From contig JAAZND010000112.1 in NCBI GenBank assembly GCA_012798485.1, positions 1 through 7,010 of the forward strand: a stretch of 7,010 bases of DNA. The letters run 5' to 3'. The position numbers and the translations under genes are program-made. Below are positions 1 to 5,439 of this stretch, in pieces. The notes beneath the pieces were generated by a model. That model did not search any database. It had not been told where the DNA came from and was given only the letters and a program-made list of their open reading frames with translations. Source of the stretch: Candidatus Beckwithbacteria bacterium. GTDB taxonomy: Bacteria > Patescibacteriota > Microgenomatia > UBA1400 > UBA1449. Numbering within the stretch: position 1 is the first letter of the stretch; each line of letters opens with the position of its first letter.

Positions 1-197
1 GAACCATTCAAGAAGAGTTTTTAGAAAGAAATGATAAGATTTATTATGATGAGAACAAGTTCAATCAGAGACTTAATAATTGGTTAAACTGGTATAATTT
101 TAAAAGACCACATACGTCTTTAAATTATCAAACACCAGTTAATTTTTTATTAAACTTTATTAAAAATTCAAAACAAGATTTTCCAATAAGTATGTGA
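1..197 (+). CDS. Transposase C-terminal end, IS481/IS3-like DDE integrase (partial, runs off the left edge)
   Basis: This is the last 64 codons (reading frame from base 3, TGA at 195-197) of an insertion-sequence transposase. It opens with TIQEEF and continues with a WLNWYNFKRPHTSLNYQTP stretch, which is the usual C-terminal signature of the rve/DDE integrase core in IS481- and IS3-type enzymes. In this family the third catalytic residue (Glu) lies in an ERFNRTIQEEF-like segment, so here it would fall just outside the window. The enzyme would cut and join the ends of its own element. What is visible is intact: no stop or frameshift up to the natural end. The right end of the element should lie shortly after the stop, before the hydrolase gene at 249, but I cannot define the terminal repeat without the left end. 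Family is sure; assignment to IS481 versus IS3 is not. Confidence 0.85.
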   Translation, partial: TIQEEFLERNDKIYYDENKFNQRLNNWLNWYNFKRPHTSLNYQTPVNFLLNFIKNSKQDFPISM

Positions 198-210
198 CCT
201 ATACATCATC

Positions 211-239
211 TTGATATCAAAATAACAATATTCTATACT
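211..239 (+). promoter_or_regulatory. Sigma70-like promoter for the serine hydrolase, giving a near-leaderless transcript
   Basis: TTGATA at 211-216 and TATACT at 234-239 are separated by exactly 17 bp; each hexamer matches the sigma70 consensus at five of six positions. The ATG of the next gene is at 249, only nine bases after the -10 box, so a start about seven bases downstream of the -10 leaves a leader of two or three bases and no room for a ribosome binding site. The -35 box is inside a perfect 10-bp palindrome (TTGATATCAA, 211-220) that begins 13 bases after the transposase stop, so it may belong to the end of the insertion element. Confidence 0.7.
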
Positions 240-248
240 TTTTACATT

Positions 249-1247
249 ATGAAAAAAAAATTGTTTAATTTATTTACTGTCATTGCTTCCCTTATTTGTG
301 GAATAACAATTGGCTGGTTTCTCAAAGCTAAGCTTCAACCTAACCCTAACGCTCAAACCCCCTTAAGAAGCAATAGTGGATATCAATTAACTCACCCTTT
401 ACTTGCTTGTGATTCCAGTTTTGATGCTGATGCAGAATCTCTTAAACCTCTTAAAAAGGATGTCGAAGACATTGTAGCTCAAGCAAAAAATAATGAAAAA
501 ATTTTTGATATCTCAGTTTATTTCAGATATTTAAATAATGGTGAAGACTTTAATATTAACCCTGAAGGAAAATTTTTTCCTGCTAGTCTTAAAAAACTGC
601 CTTTGATGATGCAGTATTACCGAGAATCTGAAACTGATCCTACCATTCTCACAACTAAACGCCCATTTTATTCACAGATCGATAATAATGCCCAAACCAC
701 AATTATTCCTAAAGCCTCACCCATCAACGGACAAGAATATACCGCTGAGCAATTGATTGAATATATGATTAAATATTCTGATAATAACAGCTTTAATGTT
801 CTGTATCCGGCTTTGGGAGAAAATAAATTTGACAAAATTTATAAAGATATGCAGCTCCATTACCCTAATTCTTTTACTGCTAGAGAAGATTATGTGACTA
901 CTTATGATGTATCTCTTTTCTTTAGAGCTCTTTACAATTCTACTTATCTTGAACCGGAAAATTCAGAAAAAGCTCTCAAATTATTAACTGAGACTGATTA
1001 TAAACAGGGCTTAGTCAGATATCTTCCTCAAGATCTTCCGGTAGCTCACAAATTTGGGATTGGAGTCATTAACGATGAAAATAATAACCCGGTAGGCGAA
1101 TTACATGACTGCGGCATAATTTATAAACAGAATAATCCATATTTCCTTTGTGTTATGACTAAAAGCGAATCTAAAGATTTAAGTCAAGTAGAAAATACTA
1201 TCGCCGAAATTTCCCGCTATATCTATCAGCAGGTTATAAATAAATAA
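249..1247 (+). CDS. Membrane-anchored serine hydrolase, class A beta-lactamase / DD-peptidase fold
   Basis: The 332-residue protein starts with a Lys-rich tip and one hydrophobic helix (about residues 6-25), an uncleaved anchor or signal peptide, so the enzyme domain should be outside the membrane. The domain carries the three active-site elements of the penicillin-recognising serine enzymes: SxxK at S113-K116 (within FFPASLKKLP), SDN at 177-179, and a KxG element at K268-G270 (HKFGIG), followed by a predicted strand ELHDCGIIY. I see no Glu-containing omega loop like the ExxLN of true class A beta-lactamases between the SDN and TTYDVSLFFRAL segments. A peptidoglycan carboxypeptidase/transpeptidase-like or other hydrolase role is therefore more likely than antibiotic resistance (inference). 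The start is fixed by the promoter at 211-239; there is no Shine-Dalgarno sequence. The gene converges with the HAD locus seven bases beyond its stop. Confidence 0.85.
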   Translation: MKKKLFNLFTVIASLICGITIGWFLKAKLQPNPNAQTPLRSNSGYQLTHPLLACDSSFDADAESLKPLKKDVEDIVAQAKNNEKIFDISVYFRYLNNGEDFNINPEGKFFPASLKKLPLMMQYYRESETDPTILTTKRPFYSQIDNNAQTTIIPKASPINGQEYTAEQLIEYMIKYSDNNSFNVLYPALGENKFDKIYKDMQLHYPNSFTAREDYVTTYDVSLFFRALYNSTYLEPENSEKALKLLTETDYKQGLVRYLPQDLPVAHKFGIGVINDENNNPVGELHDCGIIYKQNNPYFLCVMTKSESKDLSQVENTIAEISRYIYQQVINK

Positions 1248-1254
1248 AATGATT

Positions 1255-1884
1255 TTAGACTAAATTAGGGAATGAGTTTTTAATTAAATCTATTATTTTT
1301 CTACTATCTTTTTTAAAAAAATCTTTTTTTGCTAAATATAAAAGTCCATCAACCACACCTAAATCTTCGGGAGCATTAAATTTTGATAAATGACCTTTTT
1401 GCATCTTAATAAATTCTTGGATATCTTCATGCGCGTTGGCAAAACTCAGAGGAATAACATTTCTGACTTTCATCGCTGGAATATCATTATGTCCATCACC
1501 AAACATTGCTATAGGTAAGTGATTTGTCCTAGGATACATTTTTGCAATCACTTCTCTTAAACAAGACTTATCAATCGGATGACCGGATTTAGAATCTTTA
1601 CGAACTATCTGAACACCACCATCAGGGAAAGCCGGTAAAACTGACAAAAAATCGTTCCATTTGTTAGTAGAAATAATTTCTCTTAAATCTTCCACTAATT
1701 GATCCGCTTGAATACTGTGTTTAAATTGGAAACAATGAGATACGAAAGATGGATCAGTAAAGATAGTCAGGATTGAAACATCGTAAGGCTCAATTGCTAC
1801 TTCATATTTTTTATCTTTCAATAAAATTTTCACCACATTAACTTTGTCCATTCCAATTCCTAAAAAATCTCTCAAGTTTTTCAT
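1255..1884 (-). CDS. HAD phosphatase C-terminal fragment (cap domain and motifs III-IV)
   Basis: This is the part of the broken HAD gene after the in-frame TAG. An ATG at 1884 lies 12 bases beyond the TAG, so re-initiation could yield a 209-residue product. It holds the type IIB cap region and the second half of the core, with Lys106 in the GHPIDKSCL segment and the metal-binding loop GDGHNDIPAMK at 129-139. It lacks the nucleophile Asp of motif I, which is on the upstream piece, so alone it should be inactive. No Shine-Dalgarno sequence precedes the ATG. It is better read as part of the pseudogene than as a separate gene. Confidence 0.5.
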   Translation of the reverse strand: MKNLRDFLGIGMDKVNVVKILLKDKKYEVAIEPYDVSILTIFTDPSFVSHCFQFKHSIQADQLVEDLREIISTNKWNDFLSVLPAFPDGGVQIVRKDSKSGHPIDKSCLREVIAKMYPRTNHLPIAMFGDGHNDIPAMKVRNVIPLSFANAHEDIQEFIKMQKGHLSKFNAPEDLGVVDGLLYLAKKDFFKKDSRKIIDLIKNSFPNLV

Positions 1885-1896
1885 TTGCTTAAGGCT

Positions 1897-2151
1897 CTAA
1901 CCATAAACTTTAATTTTGTCTGAATTAGCTTGGCGATAAACTTCGGCATTTTCCACAATCACTCCATGATCAATTAAATTATTTTTTGGAAAAATTTGTG
2001 CTACATAATCAACAGGTTTGCCAGTCACAGGGATAACAAAATGCCCCATAAGAGAAAGCTCATTTAATAAATCAGCCAAATCCAAAGGATGAATTACCAA
2101 TTGATTGCGCGGAGTCAGTGTCCCATCAAGATCAAAAGCTAAAATAGATTT
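1897..2151 (-). CDS. HAD phosphatase N-terminal fragment (motifs I-II)
   Basis: This is the open stretch between the frameshift and the TAG of the broken HAD gene. It encodes AFDLDGTLT near its beginning and PVTGKP further on, the nucleophile and Thr/Ser motifs of HAD phosphatases. It has no ATG: the frame opens just after a TAA at 2154-2152, and the only conventional candidate start (TTG at 2100) would remove motif I. That absence of a usable start is the main argument that the ATG at 2171 and one lost A belong to the original gene. Confidence 0.45.
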   Translation of the reverse strand, partial: KSILAFDLDGTLTPRNQLVIHPLDLADLLNELSLMGHFVIPVTGKPVDYVAQIFPKNNLIDHGVIVENAEVYRQANSDKIKVYG

Positions 2152-2179
2152 TTAGGAGAACTAATAGTCATAGTTAATT

Positions 2180-2992
2180 TTAATAATTATATTTTGACCA
2201 ATGAGACTTAGTAAGGTCAAGTTCAGCAAATAAGATTTGTTCTTTATGATTATCTGTCTTGGCTATGATCTCTCCATAAGGATTAATAATCATTGAACCT
2301 CCTATACTGGTTTCCTGATAAATTCTTCCAGTTTTCGCTTTGATTTCTAGGCTATCAGCAAAATTACAAAAAACTGTATACGCCCGATTTTCAATTGCTC
2401 TTGCCTTTGTCAAAATTTCTGTCTGATTAAATTCAATGTTTGCAGGAATAATTTTGGCGCAAGATTTAATATCTTCCTGTGACCACATAGCCAGGTTGAT
2501 AATTAAGTCCGGTTTAATCTGTCTATAACTATCAGATAATTTTGAAGAATGTAAATCAGCACAAATTTGAATCACAATTTTCCCTAAACTGGTATTAAAA
2601 ATAGTAAGCTTATTTCCTTTTTCTAAAAACTTTTTTTCCGAAGACCATAGATATTGTTTATCATAAAAATCTAAAATCTTACCTTCTAAATTAATAAAGC
2701 AACTCGAATTATATTTTTTAACGCCAATTTTTCTCACAAAACTGCCAGGAATCAAATTAAGATTAAAATTCTTGGCCAGCAAAGACAGCTCTTTAAATAC
2801 AGCGTTATCATCTTGAAAAGCAAGATCATAATATCCATATAAAGGTCCGGTCAAAGCATATTCTGGAAAAATCACTAATTGAGGTTTAAAAAAAGAATAC
2901 TTTCTGAGAATTCTTTTAATTTTTTCTAAATTAGCTTTTATATCCAGATAAATAGGTTTATATTGAACCACTAAAACTCTAACTTTTTTCAT
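2180..2992 (-). CDS. Carbon-nitrogen hydrolase, nitrilase superfamily
   Basis: The 270-residue protein has the nitrilase fold and its complete catalytic triad: Glu44 in VIFPEYALTG, Lys112 in FYDKQYLW, and Cys144 in IQICADLH, with a second conserved Glu probably at 119 (SSEKKFLEKG). Length is normal for the family, which hydrolyses amide or nitrile C-N bonds on small molecules; the substrate (deaminated glutamine derivative, N-carbamoyl compound, or other) cannot be read from the sequence. There is no signal peptide or membrane segment, so it is cytosolic. The start is set by the promoter at 3029-3002: the ATG is nine bases after the -10 box and no ribosome binding site is present. The HAD locus begins eight bases after its stop, suggesting a two-gene transcript that pairs an amidase with a phosphatase. 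Confidence 0.88.
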   Translation of the reverse strand: MKKVRVLVVQYKPIYLDIKANLEKIKRILRKYSFFKPQLVIFPEYALTGPLYGYYDLAFQDDNAVFKELSLLAKNFNLNLIPGSFVRKIGVKKYNSSCFINLEGKILDFYDKQYLWSSEKKFLEKGNKLTIFNTSLGKIVIQICADLHSSKLSDSYRQIKPDLIINLAMWSQEDIKSCAKIIPANIEFNQTEILTKARAIENRAYTVFCNFADSLEIKAKTGRIYQETSIGGSMIINPYGEIIAKTDNHKEQILFAELDLTKSHWSKYNY

Positions 2993-3001
2993 AATGGCGA
3001 T

Positions 3002-3029
3002 AGTATAGAATTTATATATTTATAAACAA
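3002..3029 (-). promoter_or_regulatory. Promoter of the nitrilase-HAD transcript, near-leaderless
   Basis: On the minus strand TATACT occupies 3007-3002, preceded 16 bases upstream by TTGTTT (3029-3024), a weak -35. The nine-base string TTCTATACT and the nine-base distance to the ATG at 2992 are identical to those of the serine hydrolase promoter at 231-239. A start about seven bases after the -10 would leave only two or three untranslated bases. Confidence 0.6.
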
Positions 3030-3061
3030 TAGGAGAAAGAGAAAGTAAAAAATATTTATAG

Positions 3062-3172
3062 AAACTTTTGCTGGACAAATGGAACGATTTTAGGTTGGCA
3101 AACTGGTTAGACATCCTGGAATTTCCAGAAACAACCCTCAAATCTACCCAGCAGCTTTTAGCCGTAGCTTAA
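3062..3172 (+). pseudogene. Relic fragment 1 of an unrecognised protein family (W-x2-F-R-x3-W-x3-LE-x-PE)
   Basis: A stop-to-stop reading frame (TAG at 3059-3061, TAA at 3170-3172) has no start codon near its beginning. It encodes DKWNDFRLANWLDILEFPE, which lines up without gaps with ERWDVFRRIDWIKELEYPE in the relic at 5432-5599: both W, F, R, L, E, P and E positions agree and most others are conservative changes. After PE it reads TTLKSTQQLLAVA and ends. I do not recognise the family. The fragment looks like the C-terminal end of a decayed gene; it lacks a start and is far shorter than a plausible whole protein. A second frame (3094-3237) is also open for 47 codons, and at most one of them is real here. 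Confidence 0.5.
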
Positions 3173-3209
3173 AATTGGCTTTATCTTATAACAATTACTC
3201 GGGCAATAA

Positions 3210-3295
3210 TATGTCTTCCAAAAAATATGCTGGATAAGATATCTTGAAATTCAGAGTTTACGAATAAGGAAGTAAAACGATTTCTTAATCTCTAA
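3210..3295 (+). pseudogene. Relic fragment 2 of the same unrecognised family, frameshifted
   Basis: From 3210 the frame reads YVFQKICWIRYLEI; inserting one C near 3251 continues it as PEFTNKEVKRFLNL and a TAA at 3293-3295. This matches DVFRRIDWIKELEY followed by PEWVNKEVNRLLFL in the relic at 5432-5599. Many base differences between the two are third-position changes (GTT/GTC, GAA/GAG, AAC/AAT, AAA/AAG), so both descend from translated genes. A TAA at 3207-3209 sits where the other copy has Trp. With a stop and a frameshift it is non-functional. Its end overlaps the last bases of the glycosylase-like gene on the other strand. Confidence 0.55.
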
Positions 3296-4263
3296 ACTCT
3301 AATTAGCTTTTCTAGCCAAGGAATATTTTTGTTTTTTCTTTTCCACCACAAATCTTCCCAGATATAATGCACGGCTAACTGTTTATACTCTCCAAACCTT
3401 TCAAAGTATTTTAGGATTTTTTTAACAGGAATGGGGTTTTCAGGATCTTTGTTAAAAAAGAGTTTAGAGTATATCTTTTGTTCCCAAGGCGAAACATGGT
3501 TGAAAAAAGCCCAGTGATGGAAAACATCAAACAAAAGATACCAAACAGTTGCTGGGCCAACTCCATATAACTTGAGAAGCTCTTTCATTTGAGTTTCTCT
3601 GTCCTTATTACGAAGCTCTAACTCGTCGATTAACCTTTGAGCAAAATAATCATCAATCTTTTTAATTGATTTAGCCCGATAGCCAACTTTGAGTGAGCGT
3701 AATTCCTCCTCTGATACACTTTTCAATCCTCCAGGCGCCCAAAAGCAGTAAAGTTTCTTGCCATCAAATTCCAAAAGTGTGCCATATTTTTCTAAAAGCG
3801 CCTTAAACATTTGAATAGATCTTCTGACAGTGGCATTCTGCAAAACTATGCCAATAATCAAATACTCATATAAAGAGCTAGGGTGTCCTGGACGCATTCC
3901 CCGCCATTTCTTAATAATCGGACTTAAAAGTTTATCTTTTGAGAACTTTTGGTAAAAAGGAGCTAAATCAAGATCGAGATTATAGCGATATTTAATCTCC
4001 TTATTAATAAGCGAGTCTAATAGTTTTTTAGCGGGTTTAGAAGCTGCGTAAACACTTACGAGAATCTTTGGTTCATCAACTGTTCCTTTATTTTCAAACT
4101 TCAATCCAAACTTCTCTTCTTGCCACCAGCAAGTTTGCCACCTTACACCTCTCTGCCACTCATTATCGCCTGAGGTAAAATGATCTGGTTTGTGGAAGGA
4201 GGCATCAAAATTAAATGGGACGGTCGGAATCAATTCAATTTGAGTTTGTTGTTTGATCTTCAT
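3292..4263 (-). CDS. HhH-GPD DNA glycosylase-like protein (AlkA / 3-methyladenine glycosylase II type)
   Basis: The 323-residue protein has an N-terminal region (about 1-100) resembling the AlkA-type beta domain, then the all-helical HhH-GPD core: LQNATVRRSIQMFKALLEKYG (141-161), a LRSLKVGYRAKSI helix pair (188-200), and the helix-hairpin-helix LYGVGPATVWYLL (232-244). Such enzymes flip out and excise alkylated bases. The position that normally holds the catalytic Asp (VDT/PDD after the hairpin) reads FNHVSPWEQKIYSKL, aligning Asp with Ser258, with Glu261 three residues on. From memory the SPWEQKIYS motif is typical of one AlkA-like subfamily, but I could not verify this. Whether it cuts glycosidic bonds or only binds damaged DNA is open. 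It is the last gene of a three-gene run and its ATG overlaps the upstream TGA as ATGA. Confidence 0.8.
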   Translation of the reverse strand: MKIKQQTQIELIPTVPFNFDASFHKPDHFTSGDNEWQRGVRWQTCWWQEEKFGLKFENKGTVDEPKILVSVYAASKPAKKLLDSLINKEIKYRYNLDLDLAPFYQKFSKDKLLSPIIKKWRGMRPGHPSSLYEYLIIGIVLQNATVRRSIQMFKALLEKYGTLLEFDGKKLYCFWAPGGLKSVSEEELRSLKVGYRAKSIKKIDDYFAQRLIDELELRNKDRETQMKELLKLYGVGPATVWYLLFDVFHHWAFFNHVSPWEQKIYSKLFFNKDPENPIPVKKILKYFERFGEYKQLAVHYIWEDLWWKRKNKNIPWLEKLIRV

Positions 4264-4670
4264 TTTTTAATAAAAATCCCGTAAATTGATTTATCAGGTA
4301 ATCTTTTTCTAAAACCTGCTTTTGCTTTTTTAATATCACCATCTATTGAAAAATTAATCCACGGATCCATCCAAAGATTTTGATAATGCGCTAAATAATG
4401 CCCGCAGGGATATTTTTTACTTCTTTTAATAAAAACGATTGTTTTATCCTGATAAATCTTTTTTCTCCACTTTGGTTTTAGATAATGAAATTCTGCTTGA
4501 TACCCTAACCCTTTAAGATACTTAACGATTTCTTTGCAATAAAAACCTCTTGTTTTTGCTTTTTCTTTACCTAAATCATTAATAACTTCTTCATACGTTT
4601 TGTTTGTTACAAAAGCAAGACAAGCAATGCTACAGCCATAATTGTCCTTTTGACAAATAGATTTTTTCAT
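4260..4670 (-). CDS. C39-like cysteine protease-fold protein, small and cytosolic
   Basis: The 136-residue protein matches the C39-like (papain-fold) peptidase pattern: Gln7 (oxyanion hole) six residues before Cys13 in QKDNYGCSIAC, then GHYLAHY with His91 and DPW with Asp102, an eleven-residue His-to-Asp spacing typical of the family. Classical C39 domains cut double-Gly leader peptides at the front of ABC exporters; this one stands alone, has no signal peptide or membrane segment and no transporter nearby, so its substrate is unknown. Five Cys residues (6, 13, 17, 45, 89) are present. It is tied by ATGA overlaps to the methyltransferase before it and the glycosylase-like gene after it, implying translational coupling and related use. 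A non-proteolytic papain-fold role cannot be excluded. Confidence 0.75.
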   Translation of the reverse strand: MKKSICQKDNYGCSIACLAFVTNKTYEEVINDLGKEKAKTRGFYCKEIVKYLKGLGYQAEFHYLKPKWRKKIYQDKTIVFIKRSKKYPCGHYLAHYQNLWMDPWINFSIDGDIKKAKAGFRKRLPDKSIYGIFIKK

Positions 4671-5413
4671 TTTTGAGCTAGGATAACGACTCGGTGTCGA
4701 GGAAATTTAATACCTTTTTCAGTCTTGAATCTTGTCACATAAACCTCAAGTAATCTTTTATCTTTTTTAGAATCAAAATCCTCAAAAATCGGCACGCCTT
4801 GTAAGAATAAATCTAAGTCTTCGTAAGTTGGATAGTATTCAGCATAAAAGAAATCTTTGGCATAAACTACCTCAAAACCAACTTCGGTAAGCGCTTTTCT
4901 ATCTTTTTCAAGTTTGGAATTATCCCATTCACAAAATCCTTGACCTCTACCAAAAACTTGCTTAATTTCTTGACAGTCTTTTTCTCCAATATCAATCTGA
5001 ATTAAAAAACAGCCTGGTTTAAGAAGTCTATAAGATTCTGGATAATTATCTGGACCGCGACGATTGTAAATAAGGTCGAAAGAAGAATCATCATATGCGG
5101 TATGAAAAGCATCCTGTTTTTCAAAAATAACATTGGTAACTTTTTGTTCTTCTTGTAGTTTTTTTGCGCTTTTAAGCATTTCTTCAGAAACATCAATAGC
5201 GGTAATCTTCTTAAAATATAGAGCAATGGAAAGAGTAAATCTGCCATCAGCACAACCAACATCAAGGGCTTTTTTGTCCTTACTGCTTAGTTCAAGAAGT
5301 TTTTCCTTAAAAATTTTTTCAGGATCATCATTAGGATATTCAGTGGTGTGTCTGCTTGGAGTATGATAACCACCAAACTTTTTGGCAACTTTATCGTAAA
5401 AATTATTGGACAT
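4667..5413 (-). CDS. Class I SAM-dependent methyltransferase, substrate unknown
   Basis: The 248-residue protein has the Rossmann-fold methyltransferase motifs in order: motif I ALDVGCADGRFT (49-60), the acidic end of strand 2 in AIDVSEEML (Asp74), Asp101 in KQDAFH, motif IV FDLIYNRRGP (112-121) and a post-motif LLKPGCFLIQ (130-139). The first 40 residues (FYDKVAKKFGGYHTPSRHT and following) form an N-terminal cap usual in small-molecule and protein methyltransferases. The motif IV segment is not the NPPY of DNA or N6-adenine enzymes, so DNA modification is unlikely. It is the first gene of a tight three-gene run, joined to the C39-like gene by ATGA. No Shine-Dalgarno sequence precedes its ATG; a TAAAAT six bases upstream and a 15-bp palindrome (5425-5439) hint at a near-leaderless, possibly repressed start. 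Confidence 0.85.
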   Translation of the reverse strand: MSNNFYDKVAKKFGGYHTPSRHTTEYPNDDPEKIFKEKLLELSSKDKKALDVGCADGRFTLSIALYFKKITAIDVSEEMLKSAKKLQEEQKVTNVIFEKQDAFHTAYDDSSFDLIYNRRGPDNYPESYRLLKPGCFLIQIDIGEKDCQEIKQVFGRGQGFCEWDNSKLEKDRKALTEVGFEVVYAKDFFYAEYYPTYEDLDLFLQGVPIFEDFDSKKDKRLLEVYVTRFKTEKGIKFPRHRVVILAQK

Positions 5414-5424
5414 AGTTATATTTT

Positions 5425-5439
5425 AACCTAAATTAGGTT
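5425..5439. promoter_or_regulatory. Perfect 15-bp palindrome upstream of the methyltransferase start
   Basis: AACCTAA and TTAGGTT face each other around a single central A. The element ends eleven bases before the methyltransferase ATG and touches the only -10-like string there (TAAAAT on the minus strand, 5425-5420). Its position suits a repressor operator for the three-gene run. No regulator gene is in view, so this is inference from symmetry and location. Confidence 0.4.

Larger units (their letters stand above)
1255..2171 (-). pseudogene. HAD-superfamily (IIB/Cof-like) phosphatase gene, interrupted by a frameshift and an in-frame TAG
   Basis: Read from an ATG at 2171, eight bases after the nitrilase stop, the first residues are MTISSPK; the frame then closes at a TAG. 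Adding one A to the five-A run near 2149-2153 would join this start to KSILAFDLDGTLT (HAD motif I, nucleophile Asp codon near 2133). The same frame continues through PVTGKP (motif II Thr), meets TAG at 1899-1897, and carries on in frame to a Lys in GHPIDKSCL (motif III) and GDGHND (motif IV). Restored length is about 304 residues, normal for HAD-IIB sugar-phosphate phosphatases (Cof, sucrose-phosphate or mannosyl-phosphoglycerate phosphatase relatives); the substrate cannot be told. All catalytic motifs remain, so decay is recent, or the lesions are sequencing errors, or there is recoding. It sits downstream of the nitrilase gene in what looks like one transcript. Confidence 0.75.

Noticed and set aside
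1254..1264. TTTAGACTAAA palindrome at the convergent gene ends, as a two-way terminator
   Set aside because: The stem is five AT-rich base pairs around one base, too weak and without a clear T run; it is likely chance in AT-rich sequence.
1897..1899. TAG reassigned to an amino acid in this organism
   Set aside because: A single in-frame TAG in a gene that also has a frameshift is weak evidence, and TAG serves as the natural stop of two other genes here (5790-5788 and 3294-3292).
3116..3128. Perfect palindrome CTGGAA-T-TTCCAG in the gap before the nitrilase promoter
   Set aside because: It is inside relic 1 where the codons LEFPE explain it, and it has no counterpart in the other relics or near a gene start.
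3094..3237. A 47-codon plus-strand open frame with NNPQIYPAAFSRS and SYNNYSG, faintly like the region of subtilases after the catalytic Asn, or a diversified lectin-type tail
   Set aside because: The resemblance is a few residues only, there is no start codon, it competes with relic 1 in an overlapping frame, and no reverse transcriptase or template repeat is in view.
5002..5265. An 87-codon minus-strand open frame inside the methyltransferase gene
   Set aside because: It lies wholly within the motif-bearing methyltransferase on the same strand in another frame; its composition is that of a shifted reading of that gene.
5133..5366. A 77-codon plus-strand open frame opposite the methyltransferase gene
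   Set aside because: It is antisense to a well-supported gene, with Ser/Leu-rich composition typical of reading the reverse of Lys/Glu-rich coding sequence, and no recognisable motif.
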